Below are positions 17,849 to 30,466 of a DNA stretch of 64,000 bases, one piece after another. This DNA is from CAWCHZ01 sp963795555 (GTDB lineage: Bacteria; Actinomycetota; Thermoleophilia; Solirubrobacterales; Solirubrobacteraceae). The notes beneath the pieces were generated by a model. The model was not told the DNA's origin. It was given only the letters and a program-made list of their open reading frames with translations, and made no database searches. The stretch spans positions 1,674,001-1,738,000 of the forward strand of contig CAWCHZ010000002.1 in NCBI GenBank assembly GCA_963795555.1, read 5' to 3'. Position 1 is the stretch's first letter; every line of letters begins with the position of its first letter. Both the position numbers and the translations under genes were made by a program.

Positions 17849-18726
17849 GCGGCCACCCGCTCCAACCAGGCGCTGAACGGCTCGCCCGCGATCTGCTCGT
17901 AGGCGCGCACGTAGCGCTCCCGCGTCGCGGCGACCACATCGGGCGGCAGCGCCGGCGCTGGCGGACGCTTGTCCCAGCCGCTGGCCGCCGCCCAATCACG
18001 CACGAACTGCTTGTCGAAGCTGGGCGGATGCGCGCCCGCCGCCCACCGCTCGGCGGGCCAGAAGCGCGAGGAGTCCGGCGTCAGCAGCTCGTCACCGAGC
18101 ACGATCGTGCCGTCCCCGTCGAGCCCCAGCTCGAGCTTGGTGTCGGCTAGCACGATCCCGCAGCGACGGGCGTGCTCGTGCGCCAGCGAGTAGACGTCGA
18201 GCGTGATCTGGCGCAGCCGCTCGACCAGCTCGCTATCACCGATCAGCTCGACGGCCCGTTCGAAGTCGATCGTCTCGTCATGGCTGCCCGATGGCGCCTT
18301 GGTGGCCGGGGTGAAGATCGGCTCGGCGAGCCGCTCGGACTCGCGCAGCCCGCGCGGCAGCTCGATGCCGGCGACGGCGCCGTCGCGCTGGTAGTCGATC
18401 CATGCCGAGCCCGTCAGATAGCCGCGCGCGACGCACTCCAGCGGCAGCATCCGCAGCCGGCGCACGACGAGCGCTCGCCCGCGCACCTCCGGCGGGACGC
18501 CAGCGGTCGCCGAGACCAGATGGTTCGGCACGAGCGCGCTGGTGCGCTCGAACCAGAACGCCGACAGGCCGGTCAGCAGCTTGCCCTTGTCGGGGATCGG
18601 CGTGGGATGGACGACGTCGTAGGTCGAGATGCGGTCGCTGGCGACCATCAGCAGGTGGTCGCCGAGGTCGTAGATCTCGCGGACCTTGCCCGAGGCCAGG
18701 AGGGGCAGGTCGGCGACCACGCTCAC
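17845..18726 (-). CDS. purC: SAICAR synthetase
   Basis: Joins CAIR and aspartate with ATP. The 293-residue protein has the N-terminal SGKVREIYDLGDHLLMVASDRISTYD, with the family's GKVR-YD pattern, and the C-terminal TKLELGLDGDG segment. The GTG at 18726 lies eight bases after a TAGCAT -10-like element and lacks a Shine-Dalgarno sequence, so this may be the leaderless first gene of the purC-purS-purQ-purL run. An in-frame GTG at 18816 would add 30 residues unlike the family. Confidence 0.95.
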   Translation of the reverse strand: MSVVADLPLLASGKVREIYDLGDHLLMVASDRISTYDVVHPTPIPDKGKLLTGLSAFWFERTSALVPNHLVSATAGVPPEVRGRALVVRRLRMLPLECVARGYLTGSAWIDYQRDGAVAGIELPRGLRESERLAEPIFTPATKAPSGSHDETIDFERAVELIGDSELVERLRQITLDVYSLAHEHARRCGIVLADTKLELGLDGDGTIVLGDELLTPDSSRFWPAERWAAGAHPPSFDKQFVRDWAAASGWDKRPPAPALPPDVVAATRERYVRAYEQIAGEPFSAWLERVAA

Positions 18727-18734
18727 GTGGGGCG

Positions 18735-18740
18735 ATGCTA
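18735..18740 (-). promoter_or_regulatory. -10 element of purC
   Basis: TAGCAT on the minus strand, eight bases before GTG 18726; no convincing -35 box. Confidence 0.5.
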
Positions 18741-18857
18741 CCAGCGGCGCCCCCACGAACGTCCGCGCGTCACCCGTGGGCCGGCACGTGCCAGCAATGC
18801 CACTGTCTGCGCCCACAAGGCGGCGCGCATCCGCTCGTGAGGGCCGGGCACCAGGGG

Positions 18858-20165
18858 CTAGGCGATCGCGTCCAGCCGCTCGACGATCTCGCCGGCGTGG
18901 CGCGTGAAGTGGCCGTAGTCGAAGATCGCGTCGAGGTCCAGCTGTCCTTCGAGCCCAAGCGCGGGCGCCTCCGCGGCGAGCAGGTCCCGCAGCGGCCTGC
19001 GCTCATCCCAGGCGCGCCGCGCCAGCGCCTGCACGATGCGGTAGGCGTCGTCGCGGCTGCGCCCGGCCTCGACCAGCGCCAGCAGCACGCGCTGGGAGAA
19101 CAGGCCACCACAAGTCAGCTCGAGATTGGCGCGCATCCGCTCGGCGTCGACCGTCAGCTCGCGGACGAGCCGCAGGGCCAGGTGCTGGATGTAGTCGAGC
19201 AGGATCGTCGAGTCGGGCAGGATCACGCGCTCGGCGCCGGAGTGGGAGATGTCGCGCTCGTGCCAGAGCGCGACGTTCTCCAGCCCGACCTGTGCGTTGG
19301 CGCGCAGGACGCGCGCCAGGCCACAGATGCGCTCGGAGACGATCGGGTTGCGCTTGTGGGGCATCGCGCTCGAGCCCTTCTGGCCGGCGCCAAAGGGCTC
19401 CGCGACCTCGCCGACCTCGGTGCGCTGAAGATGGCGGATGTCGGTCGCCAGACGCTCCAGGCCCGCGCCCGCCAGCGCCAGCGTGCTCAGCAGCTCGGCG
19501 TGGCGATCGCGTGGCACCACCTGAGTGGAGACCGGCTCGCGACCGAGCCCCAGGCGCGCCAGCACGCGCGCCTCGAAGTCCGGGCCGTTGGCGGAGTAGC
19601 CGCCGACCGCGCCCGACAGCTTGCCGACCGCGACCTGCGTGAAGGCCCGCTCCAACCGCCGAACGTTGCGGTCGGCCTCCATCGCAAAGCCGGCGAGGCG
19701 CACGCCGAAGGTCGTCGGCTCCGCGTGGATGCCGTGCGTGCGTCCGACGCAGAGAGTGTCGCGCTGCTCGCGGGCGCGCTGCGCCAGCGCGCGGACCAGC
19801 TCCCGCGCCCCAGCGACGATCGGCTCGCCGGCTCGGCGCAGCTGCAGCGCCAGCGCGGTGTCGAGCACATCCGAGCTCGTCAGGCCAAAGTGGACCCAGC
19901 GGCCCGCCGTCCCGGCCGACTCGGCAAGGACGTCGACGAACGCCGCCACGTCGTGGTCGGTCACGCGCTCACGCTCGCGCACGGCCTCGACCGTGAAGCG
20001 GGCGGCGCGAATCGCCTCCAGGTCCGCTGGGCTGGGGCCGCTGTGACCCGTCGGGTCCGCGGGCAGCTCTTGGCAAGCGGCGATCTCGACCTCGCGCCAG
20101 GCCTCCATGCGCGCCTGGTCGGTCCAGATCGCGCCCAGCTCGGGACGTGTGTAGCGGGCGATCAT
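18858..20165 (-). CDS. purB: Adenylosuccinate lyase
   Basis: Cleaves fumarate from SAICAR and from adenylosuccinate. The 435-residue protein has the fumarase/aspartase superfamily signature GSSAMPHKRNPIVSE, the catalytic-His regions VGRTHGIHAEPTTFG and HFGLTSSDVLDT, and the expected all-helical middle. ATG 20165 begins MIARYTRPELGAIW, the family's usual N-terminus, and overlaps the purD stop (ATGA). A 131-base gap separates its stop from purC. Confidence 0.96.
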   Translation of the reverse strand: MIARYTRPELGAIWTDQARMEAWREVEIAACQELPADPTGHSGPSPADLEAIRAARFTVEAVRERERVTDHDVAAFVDVLAESAGTAGRWVHFGLTSSDVLDTALALQLRRAGEPIVAGARELVRALAQRAREQRDTLCVGRTHGIHAEPTTFGVRLAGFAMEADRNVRRLERAFTQVAVGKLSGAVGGYSANGPDFEARVLARLGLGREPVSTQVVPRDRHAELLSTLALAGAGLERLATDIRHLQRTEVGEVAEPFGAGQKGSSAMPHKRNPIVSERICGLARVLRANAQVGLENVALWHERDISHSGAERVILPDSTILLDYIQHLALRLVRELTVDAERMRANLELTCGGLFSQRVLLALVEAGRSRDDAYRIVQALARRAWDERRPLRDLLAAEAPALGLEGQLDLDAIFDYGHFTRHAGEIVERLDAIA

Positions 20166-21466
20166 GCGGCCCGCTCCGGCGCGGCGGGGTGATCCTTGCC
20201 CACCGGCGTGGCGGACACCAGCGCCCGCAGCGCGATGTCCCGGCGCAGCTGACGGCCGGCGAAGCGGATCGATTCGGCCGCGTCGTAGGCCGCGGCGCGC
20301 GCCTGCGCCGGTTCGGCGCCCAGCGCGGTGACGTTGAGCACCCGTCCACCGGCCGTCACCAGCCGGCCGTCCTCCAGCGCGGTGCCAGCGTGGGTGAGCT
20401 CGATCGCCGCGTCGACGCCGTCCAGCCCCTCGATGAGGTCGCCCCGCGAAGCCGACTCCGGGTAGCCGGCGCTGGCCAGCACGAGCGTCACCGCCCAGCG
20501 TGGATCCCACTCCAGCTCGGCGCCCGCCAGCCCTCCGCTGCGCGTGCAGCGCGCCAGCAGGTCGAGCAGGTCCGAGCGCAGCCGCGGCAGCACCGCCTGG
20601 GTCTCGGGATCGCCGAAGCGCACGTTGAACTCGAGCACGCGCGGACCGGCCTCGGTCAGCATCAGCCCCGCGTAGAGCACACCGTGGAACGGCGTGCCCT
20701 CGGTGCGCAGCAGATCGACGACGGGCTGGTGCACGGCGGCGCAGATGGCGCTGGCGCGGTCGTCGTCGACCCCAACGACGGGCGAGTAGGCGCCCATCCC
20801 GCCCGTGTTGGGCCCCTGATCGCCGTCGCGGATGCGCTTGTAGTCCTGAGCGGGAGCGAGCGCCAGCGCCCGCTCGCCGTCGCAGAGCGCCAGCAGCGAG
20901 AGCTCGTCGCCCACCAGGTGCTCCTCGATCAGCACCGGTCCGGCGCCGAAGCGACGCCGCAGCAGCATCTCCTGCAGCGCGGCGCGTGCCTGCCGTGCGG
21001 AGTCGACGATCACCACGCCCTTGCCCGCGGCCAGACCGTCGACCTTGATGACCGCCGGGTAGCGCTCGATCGCGGCGAGCCCCGCCTCGACGTCAACGAC
21101 CAGGGCGTGCGCGGCGGTCGGGACGCCGGCGCGCTGCATCACCTGCTTGGCGAACGCCTTCGAGCCCTCCAGCCGGGCCGCGGCGGCGGTCGGACCAAAG
21201 CAGGCGAGCCCGGCAGCGGCGCAGGCATCGACGATGCCTGCGACGAGCGGCGCCTCAGGACCGACGATGACGAGATCGACTCGCTCGGAGCGCGCGGCGG
21301 CGACCAGGCCATCGAGATCATCGGCCGCCACGGCGAGCAGCCGCGCGTCGCGCGCGATGCCGGGGTTGCCCGGGGCGCAGAGCAGCTCGGGCCGTTGCGG
21401 CGAGCGCGCGAGCGCGCGGATCAGAGCGTGCTCGCGACCACCGGAGCCGACGACCAGGGCCTTCAT
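20162..21466 (-). CDS. purD: Phosphoribosylamine-glycine ligase
   Basis: ATP-grasp enzyme forming GAR, 434 residues. The N-terminus KALVVGSGGREHALIRAL, the ATP-grasp elements VIKVDGLAAGKGVVI and EEHLVGDELS, and the metal-site region GVLYAGLMLTEAGPRVLEFNVRFGDPETQ are all clear. ATG 21466 has no strong Shine-Dalgarno sequence. It heads the purine genes on this strand and is coupled to purB by an ATGA overlap. Confidence 0.97.
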   Translation of the reverse strand: MKALVVGSGGREHALIRALARSPQRPELLCAPGNPGIARDARLLAVAADDLDGLVAAARSERVDLVIVGPEAPLVAGIVDACAAAGLACFGPTAAAARLEGSKAFAKQVMQRAGVPTAAHALVVDVEAGLAAIERYPAVIKVDGLAAGKGVVIVDSARQARAALQEMLLRRRFGAGPVLIEEHLVGDELSLLALCDGERALALAPAQDYKRIRDGDQGPNTGGMGAYSPVVGVDDDRASAICAAVHQPVVDLLRTEGTPFHGVLYAGLMLTEAGPRVLEFNVRFGDPETQAVLPRLRSDLLDLLARCTRSGGLAGAELEWDPRWAVTLVLASAGYPESASRGDLIEGLDGVDAAIELTHAGTALEDGRLVTAGGRVLNVTALGAEPAQARAAAYDAAESIRFAGRQLRRDIALRALVSATPVGKDHPAAPERAA

Positions 21467-21520
21467 CGCGTCAGGGGCCGGTGGGGGCGACAGGCCGCTG
21501 GCGCCGCGGCGAGCGTCAGC

Positions 21521-21802
21521 TCAGAGCGACGCGATGAAGTCATCGACGGGGATCGCGGTCAGCGTCTCGTAGCGGCCGGTGCCGCGCGAGCCGAGCTCGA
21601 GCGACACGCGCGCGATCGTCCTCTCGTCGGGCGCCTCGACGATGTTGACGAAGTCGAACTGCCCGAGCGTCGCCCACTGGGCCTTGACGGTCGCCCCCAG
21701 CTGCTCGATCTCGGCGTTGACCTCCTTGATGCGGTGGGGATTGCTCTTGATCGTCTGGACGCCGTCGGGCGTAAGCGTCGTGAGCATCACGTAGGTCGGC
21801 AT
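21521..21802 (-). CDS. GYD-domain protein
   Basis: A 93-residue protein of the GYD family, small ferredoxin-like-fold proteins of unknown function. The pattern YVMLTTLTPDGVQTIKSNPHR, then LGQFDFVNIVEAPDE and GRYETLTAIPVDDF, fits the family well. ATG 21802 has a good Shine-Dalgarno (CCCAGGAGGGACCG). It is 54 bases upstream of purD on the same strand and could share its transcript, but nothing in the sequence ties it to purine synthesis. Confidence 0.88.
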   Translation of the reverse strand: MPTYVMLTTLTPDGVQTIKSNPHRIKEVNAEIEQLGATVKAQWATLGQFDFVNIVEAPDERTIARVSLELGSRGTGRYETLTAIPVDDFIASL

Positions 21803-21905
21803 CGGTCCCTCCTGGGCTGGTGGGCGGCTCGCGGTGGTCTGCTCGGCTGCTCGGTCGCGACTCGGGCACCTTGCGTTGTACCCGACCGCGCGCGCGGACG
21901 TCAGC

Positions 21906-21926
21906 CCGCGGCGGCGCTCGCCGCGG
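21906..21926 (-). terminator. GC hairpin after clpB
   Basis: An 8-bp perfect stem CCGCGGCG/CGCCGCGG with a 5-base loop, 35 bases past the clpB stop. No T-run follows, so terminator function is uncertain. Confidence 0.35.
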
Positions 21927-21960
21927 CGGCGCGCGGCTTGCGGGGCGCGCAGGCTCGACG

Positions 21961-24522
<2,562 letters not shown>

Positions 24523-24523
24523 G

Positions 24524-24546
24524 ATCTAAGTCTAGCTTGCTTAGAT
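24524..24546 (-). promoter_or_regulatory. Inverted repeat at the clpB start (candidate HspR operator)
   Basis: ATCTAAG-9 bp-CTTAGAT, perfect 7-bp arms, ending one base before the clpB ATG. It resembles, but does not match, the HAIR element (CTTGAGT-N7-ACTCAAG) bound by HspR in other actinobacteria. The hspR gene is next door, so HspR is the natural candidate. Confidence 0.5.
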
Positions 24547-24576
24547 TTTCTTACAGGTGGCTACCGTCGCGACGTC

Positions 24577-25083
24577 TTACCGCTCGCGCGATGGGCTGCT
24601 CGTTGGGTGGCGGCGTGACGCGTCGCCGGCGGGACGACGCGGGACCAGCGGCATCAGATCGCTGAGGCGCACGAGCTCGCGGCTGGCACGACCGTAGGGG
24701 ACGATGTCGGCGCGCAGCGAGCGGCGCAGGCGCTCGACCTTCTCCTCCATCTCGGCGCGCAGGCGATCGGCCTGGCGCTCGAGCGCGCGCAGACGCTCGG
24801 TGGCCCGCTGGAGCTGATCCTCGAGCTCGAAGACGCGCTCGACGCCGGCGAGGTTCAGCCCCAGCTCCACGGTCATCTGCTGGATGCGCCGCAGCCGCTC
24901 GACGTCACGGTGGGAGTAGAGGCGGGTGCCCTTCGCTGAGCGCTTGGGCTCGATCAGCCCGCGCGCCTCATACATCCGCAGCGTCTGAGGGTGCATCTCG
25001 GCCAGCTCGGCGGCGACCGAGATCATGAAGACGCCCTGGTCGTCGGAGACCTGCAGGCCTACGCGAACGCGACGGCTGGCCAT
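24577..25083 (-). CDS. hspR: Heat-shock regulator HspR (MerR family)
   Basis: A 168-residue repressor expected to bind dnaK and clpB promoters and to sense DnaK. The winged-helix MerR domain is clear: FMISVAAELAEMHPQTLRMYEARGLIEPKRSAKGTRLYS, then RLRRIQQMTVELGLNLAGVERVF. A long charged coiled coil follows (about residues 85-125). ATG 25083 follows dnaJ after a spacer of three 18-bp repeats. Position after dnaK-grpE-dnaJ is the standard actinobacterial arrangement. Confidence 0.93.
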   Translation of the reverse strand: MASRRVRVGLQVSDDQGVFMISVAAELAEMHPQTLRMYEARGLIEPKRSAKGTRLYSHRDVERLRRIQQMTVELGLNLAGVERVFELEDQLQRATERLRALERQADRLRAEMEEKVERLRRSLRADIVPYGRASRELVRLSDLMPLVPRRPAGDASRRHPTSSPSRER

Positions 25084-25103
25084 CTAGACCTCCCTGTCGG
25101 TGC

Positions 25104-25157
25104 GGACACGGTGGAGCATCTGGACAAGGTGGAGCATCTGGACGCGGTGGAGCACCT
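25104..25157 (-). repeat. 18-bp tandem repeat (three units) between dnaJ and hspR
   Basis: Units at 25104-25121, 25122-25139 and 25140-25157 differ at only a few positions (plus strand GGACACGGTGGAGCATCT type). They fill almost the whole gap between the dnaJ stop and the hspR start. Confidence 0.85.
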
Positions 25158-25161
25158 TCGA

Positions 25162-26307
25162 CTACGCCTCCTCACGGCTGCGGGGGCGCGCCCCGGCGAA
25201 CAGGCGCTCGCGGGGATTGCCGTTGATCACCTTGGAGAGCTCATCGACGGCGCGCTGCTGCTCAGCCGAGAGCTTGTGCGGCAGCTCGATCACGAAGCGG
25301 TAGTGGATATCGCCGTTGCCCTTGCCGCCGAGCCGTGCCGGGCCCTCACCGCGCAGGCGCTGCACGGTCCCGTGCGCGGTGCCGGCGGGCACCTTCAGGC
25401 GCTTGGCCTGACCGCGCAACGTGGGCACCTCGATCGTCGCGCCGCGCAGCGCCTCCGGCACGGTCAGCGGCACCTCGACCTCGACGTTCTCGCCCTTGCG
25501 GCGGAAGATCGGCGAGTCGGCGACATGCGTCACGACGTAGAGATCGCCGGCCGGGCCACCGCGCGGACCGGGCTCGCCCTTCCCGGCAAGGCGGATGCGA
25601 CTGCCCTCACGGACGCCCGCGGGGATGTCCACGCGCAGTCGCTTGACGGTGCGCGTCGCGCCACTGCCGCCGCAGGTCGGGCAGGGATCCTCGATCACCG
25701 TGCCGCTGCCGTGACAGCGCGAGCACGGCTGGGAGATCGAGAACAGGCCCTGGCCCTGCGCCTCGACGCCGCGGCCGTTGCACTGCGGGCAGATCTTCGG
25801 GCTGGTGCCCGGCCGCGCGCCGGTGCCACGACAGGTCGGGCAGGTCGCCGACATCGGGATCGCCAGCGACACCTGCGCGCCGTCGATCGCCTGCTCGAAG
25901 GAGAGCGACACATCGGTCTCGAGGTCGCGACCGCGCTGTGCCGCGCCCGCGCCCGCCGCGCTGCCCGCCCCACCGGCCGCGCCGCCGAAGATGTTGGAGA
26001 GGATGTCGCCGAACGCGCCGAAGCCGCCGGCTGCCTGGCCACCCGCGCCGGCGGGGGCTCCACGGCCAAAGCCGGTGAAACCGCCGAACGGGCCGCCGTC
26101 GCGGTCGTACTCCTTGCGCTTCTCGGGATCGCCGACGACGTCGTAGGCCTGCTGGACCTCCTTGAAGCGCTCCTCGGCCTGCTTGTCGTCGGGGTTGCGA
26201 TCCGGGTGGTAGCGACGGGCCAGCTTGCGGTAGGCCTTCTTGATGTCCTCGGCGCTGGCGTTCTTTGCGACGCCGAGGACCTTGTATGGGTCGCGCGGCG
26301 TGGCCAT
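25162..26307 (-). CDS. dnaJ: Chaperone DnaJ
   Basis: A full type I DnaJ of 381 residues: J-domain with the HPD triad in RRYHPDRNPDD, a Gly/Phe-rich linker (about 70-130), four CxxCxGxG-type zinc repeats (CPTCRGTG, CPQCNGRG, CSRCHGSG, CPTCGGSG) at about 150-215, and the C-terminal substrate-binding domain. It stimulates DnaK ATPase. ATG 26307 is two bases after the grpE stop, so the two are translated together. Confidence 0.97.
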   Translation of the reverse strand: MATPRDPYKVLGVAKNASAEDIKKAYRKLARRYHPDRNPDDKQAEERFKEVQQAYDVVGDPEKRKEYDRDGGPFGGFTGFGRGAPAGAGGQAAGGFGAFGDILSNIFGGAAGGAGSAAGAGAAQRGRDLETDVSLSFEQAIDGAQVSLAIPMSATCPTCRGTGARPGTSPKICPQCNGRGVEAQGQGLFSISQPCSRCHGSGTVIEDPCPTCGGSGATRTVKRLRVDIPAGVREGSRIRLAGKGEPGPRGGPAGDLYVVTHVADSPIFRRKGENVEVEVPLTVPEALRGATIEVPTLRGQAKRLKVPAGTAHGTVQRLRGEGPARLGGKGNGDIHYRFVIELPHKLSAEQQRAVDELSKVINGNPRERLFAGARPRSREEA

Positions 26308-26309
26308 GG

Positions 26310-26942
26310 CTAGCCGGCGACCACCACGCGGGCCGGTCGCAGGACATCTCCGTTGATGCGATAGCCGGGCTGGTAGACCTCAACGACGGTGCCCGGCTCG
26401 GCGCCCTCGACGGGCTGCTGGGCCATCGCCTCGTGCAGGTTGGGATCGAAGCGCTCGCCGTGCGGCGAGTAGGGCTCGATGCCCACGCGCGCGAGCGCCG
26501 CCGCAAGCTCGGCGCCGACCAGCCGCAGCCCCTGCGCCAGGTGGCCGTCGGCCCCATCGCCCTGCTCTTCGCCGGCCTGCTCGAGCGAGTCCAGCGCGCG
26601 CTGGAGCCCATCCAGCGCCGGCAGCAGCTCGCGCGCCAGGCGGGCGATGCCGCGGCCCTCCGCGCCGGCGACCTCGCGCGCCATCCGCTTGCGGTAGTTC
26701 TCGAAGTCGGCCTGCGTGCGCTGCGCGAGCGAGAGGTACTCGTCGCGTTGACGCGCCTTGGTCATCAGCTCGTCGAGGTCCTGCTCGACGTCTCGCGCGG
26801 GCTCGGCGTCCGCGGCGGGGCGCTCGGGCTCGATGTCCACGGGGCGCGAGGCCCGGTCGGGGCGCTCGGACTCGGGATCGACGAGCCGCGGGGCGCCCTC
26901 GCCGGGCGCCCCGCCATTGCGATCACGGGGCTCGTCGCTCAT
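26310..26942 (-). CDS. grpE: Nucleotide exchange factor GrpE
   Basis: A 210-residue co-chaperone that releases ADP from DnaK. An acidic, disordered N-terminus (about 1-50) precedes the long helix (LMTKARQRDEYLSLAQRTQADFENYRKRM) and the C-terminal beta domain with the family motif LHEAMAQQPVEGAEPGTVVEVYQPGYRINGDVLRPARVVVA, seen as shorter blocks. Its ATG at 26942 directly abuts the dnaK stop (TAGATG). Confidence 0.96.
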   Translation of the reverse strand: MSDEPRDRNGGAPGEGAPRLVDPESERPDRASRPVDIEPERPAADAEPARDVEQDLDELMTKARQRDEYLSLAQRTQADFENYRKRMAREVAGAEGRGIARLARELLPALDGLQRALDSLEQAGEEQGDGADGHLAQGLRLVGAELAAALARVGIEPYSPHGERFDPNLHEAMAQQPVEGAEPGTVVEVYQPGYRINGDVLRPARVVVAG

Positions 26943-28847
<1,905 letters not shown>

Positions 28848-28883
28848 GTATCAAGCTCCTTTGACGGAAGAAATCTTAGTCTG

Positions 28884-28912
28884 TTTATAGCAGATCCGCG
28901 AACGGATGTCCG
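28884..28912 (-). promoter_or_regulatory. Promoter of the dnaK operon
   Basis: On the minus strand, CGGACA (28912-28907), a 17-base spacer and TATAAA (28889-28884), followed by a leader with the Shine-Dalgarno AAAGGAG. An AAG-ATTT-CTT element lies just downstream; I could not identify a full HAIR site. Confidence 0.6.
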
Positions 28913-28944
28913 GCTTGGCCGAGCGCCGGGCTGAGGCCGTCGCT

Positions 28945-29706
28945 CTAGATCCGCGCGGATGGGCAGAGGTCGCGCAGCACGCATTCGCGACAACGCGGCA
29001 GCCGTGCGACGCAGGTGCGCCGACCGTGGCGCAGCAGGTTGAGGTGCAGCTCGAGCTCGGCGCCAGGCGGCGTGAGCGCGACCATCGCGTCGTGGAGGGC
29101 GTCGGAGCTCGCGCGCGCCGGCAGCAGCCCCAGCCGCGCGGCGACCCGCCCCACGTGGGTGTCGACCGGCACGTCGCGCAGCCCGAAGGAGAACAGCAGC
29201 ACGCAGGCCGCCGTCTTGCGCCCCACACCCGGCAAACCGCAGAGGTAGCGACGACCCTCCTCGACCGGCGCCTGCGCAAGCCAGTCGAGCGCGAGCGGAT
29301 CGCCGATCGCATGCAGGATCTGCTGGATGCGCAAGGACTTCACGCGCGAGATGCCGCCGGGGCGAATCGCCTCCTCCACGGCCTCCAACGGCGCATCGCG
29401 AGCCGCCCCCCAGCTGCCGAAGCGCTCGCGCAGGCGCAGGAAGGCGACGTCACGGTTGCGGTCGTTGGTGCTCTGGGAGAGGACCGTGAGGATCAGCTCG
29501 TCGAGCGGGCGACCGTGCGGGCGGGCACGCGGGACGCCGTAGACGCGCGCCAGTCGCTCGCGCAGCGCGCGCACGCGGCGCGGTGCCGGCGACGGGCGCC
29601 GCGTTGACGCGCGCGCTGGGTTCGCCGCGGACGCTGGGTTCGCCGCGGACGCTGGGTTCGCCGCGGACGCTGGGTTCGGCGCGGACGATCGGTCCGGGCG
29701 GTGCAC
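28945..29706 (-). CDS. nth: Endonuclease III-like DNA glycosylase
   Basis: A HhH-GPD base-excision repair enzyme, 253 residues, acting on oxidised pyrimidines. The helix-hairpin-helix LCGLPGVGRKTAACVLL carries the catalytic Lys, PVDTHVGRVAARLG the catalytic Asp, and the C-terminus has the C-x6-C-x2-C-x5-C [4Fe-4S] loop. GTG 29706 lies seven bases after a TAGGGT -10-like element, supporting a leaderless start. This adds an N-terminal tail of AANPAS repeats from four 18-bp DNA repeats; a start at GTG 29574 would give a 209-residue enzyme of usual size. It lies upstream of nothing else on its strand before dnaK's promoter region. Confidence 0.9.
   Translation of the reverse strand: MHRPDRSSAPNPASAANPASAANPASAANPARASTRRPSPAPRRVRALRERLARVYGVPRARPHGRPLDELILTVLSQSTNDRNRDVAFLRLRERFGSWGAARDAPLEAVEEAIRPGGISRVKSLRIQQILHAIGDPLALDWLAQAPVEEGRRYLCGLPGVGRKTAACVLLFSFGLRDVPVDTHVGRVAARLGLLPARASSDALHDAMVALTPPGAELELHLNLLRHGRRTCVARLPRCRECVLRDLCPSARI
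29615..29686 (+). repeat. 18-bp tandem repeat (four units) in the 5' part of nth
   Basis: GCTGGGTTCGCCGCGGAC at 29615-29632, 29633-29650, 29651-29668 and, with one change, 29669-29686. If the GTG at 29706 is used, it encodes repeated Ala-Asn-Pro-Ala-Ser residues. Short period and no spacers rule out CRISPR. Confidence 0.85.
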
Positions 29707-29713
29707 GCGCCGG

Positions 29714-29719
29714 ACCCTA
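29714..29719 (-). promoter_or_regulatory. -10 element of nth
   Basis: TAGGGT on the minus strand, seven bases before GTG 29706. Confidence 0.45.
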
Positions 29720-29842
29720 GCGGCAACGCCGTCGGCGACGCGTGCGCGGACCGCAAGGCAGCAATCCGTCGCGGGCGCTACGATGCGCCGCTCGTACGGC
29801 GTCCTCACAGCGTCGCCCTCGCACGGAAGGCAGGTATCCGCG

Positions 29843-30466
29843 ATGAGCACCGTACCCGCTGCGACACGGCCGCAACCTCGGCCGTCAGCGCCACTCGAAC
29901 GGCGCGGTCGGGTCGTGCGCGCCCGCTGGCTCACCATCCGCCGCGCCCTGCACGCCCGCCGAGTCGCGCTGCTGTGCACGCTGGGCTGCTCGCTGCTCGG
30001 CGGCATCGCACCGAGCAGCATGGCGCGCGCGGTCCGCGCACGCGCGGTACGAGCGGGCGCAGCGATCGACCAGATCGATCGCGACGTGATCGCGCTGATC
30101 AACGCGCTTCGCGGGCGCTACCACGTCCGCCCGCTGCGCGACGATCGGCGCCTCGACACGTCGGCGAGCTACCACTCTCACGAGATGCTGACCGGCGGCT
30201 ACTTCGGTCATCAATCGCTCAACGGCTCGAGCTTCGGCCAGCGCATGACACACTTCATTCGCGCTCGGCGCGTCGGCGAGACGATCGCCTGGATGTCCGG
30301 GCTGAGCGGCTCGCAGAGCGAGATCATCGTCAACGCGTGGATGCATTCACCGGAGCACCGCGCCGCGCTGCTGTCGCGAGCGTACTCGCGGATCGGCGTC
30401 GCGCGCCTGTCCGGCCTGCTGCAGGGATCGCCGGGGACCGTGTTCACGGCAGATCTCGCCAGCTGA
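29843..30466 (+). CDS. Secreted CAP/SCP-domain protein (YkwD-like)
   Basis: A 207-residue exported protein of the CAP (cysteine-rich secretory/PR-1) superfamily. A basic N-terminus and the hydrophobic run VALLCTLGCSLLGGIAPSS (about residues 45-63) look like a signal peptide or membrane anchor. The CAP core follows: VIALINALRGRYHVRPL, then SYHSHEMLTGGYFGHQS with the conserved His residues, GETIAWM and NAWMHSPEHRAALLS. ATG 29843 was chosen for GGAAGGCAGG upstream. Function of bacterial CAP proteins is mostly unknown. It overlaps the next gene by four bases. Confidence 0.85.
   Translation: MSTVPAATRPQPRPSAPLERRGRVVRARWLTIRRALHARRVALLCTLGCSLLGGIAPSSMARAVRARAVRAGAAIDQIDRDVIALINALRGRYHVRPLRDDRRLDTSASYHSHEMLTGGYFGHQSLNGSSFGQRMTHFIRARRVGETIAWMSGLSGSQSEIIVNAWMHSPEHRAALLSRAYSRIGVARLSGLLQGSPGTVFTADLAS

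Noticed and set aside
28858..28885. HAIR (HspR) element upstream of dnaK
   Set aside because: Only a weak, short symmetry is present; no match to CTTGAGT-N7-ACTCAAG.
29615..29686. Four 18-bp repeats as a possible CRISPR array
   Set aside because: The units are contiguous with no spacers, too short, and lie in frame in the nth gene; no cas gene is present.
29701..30462. 5' extension of the membrane protein frame over the CAP gene
   Set aside because: The CAP frame has clear family motifs, and the extension has no domain and an Arg-rich low-complexity composition.
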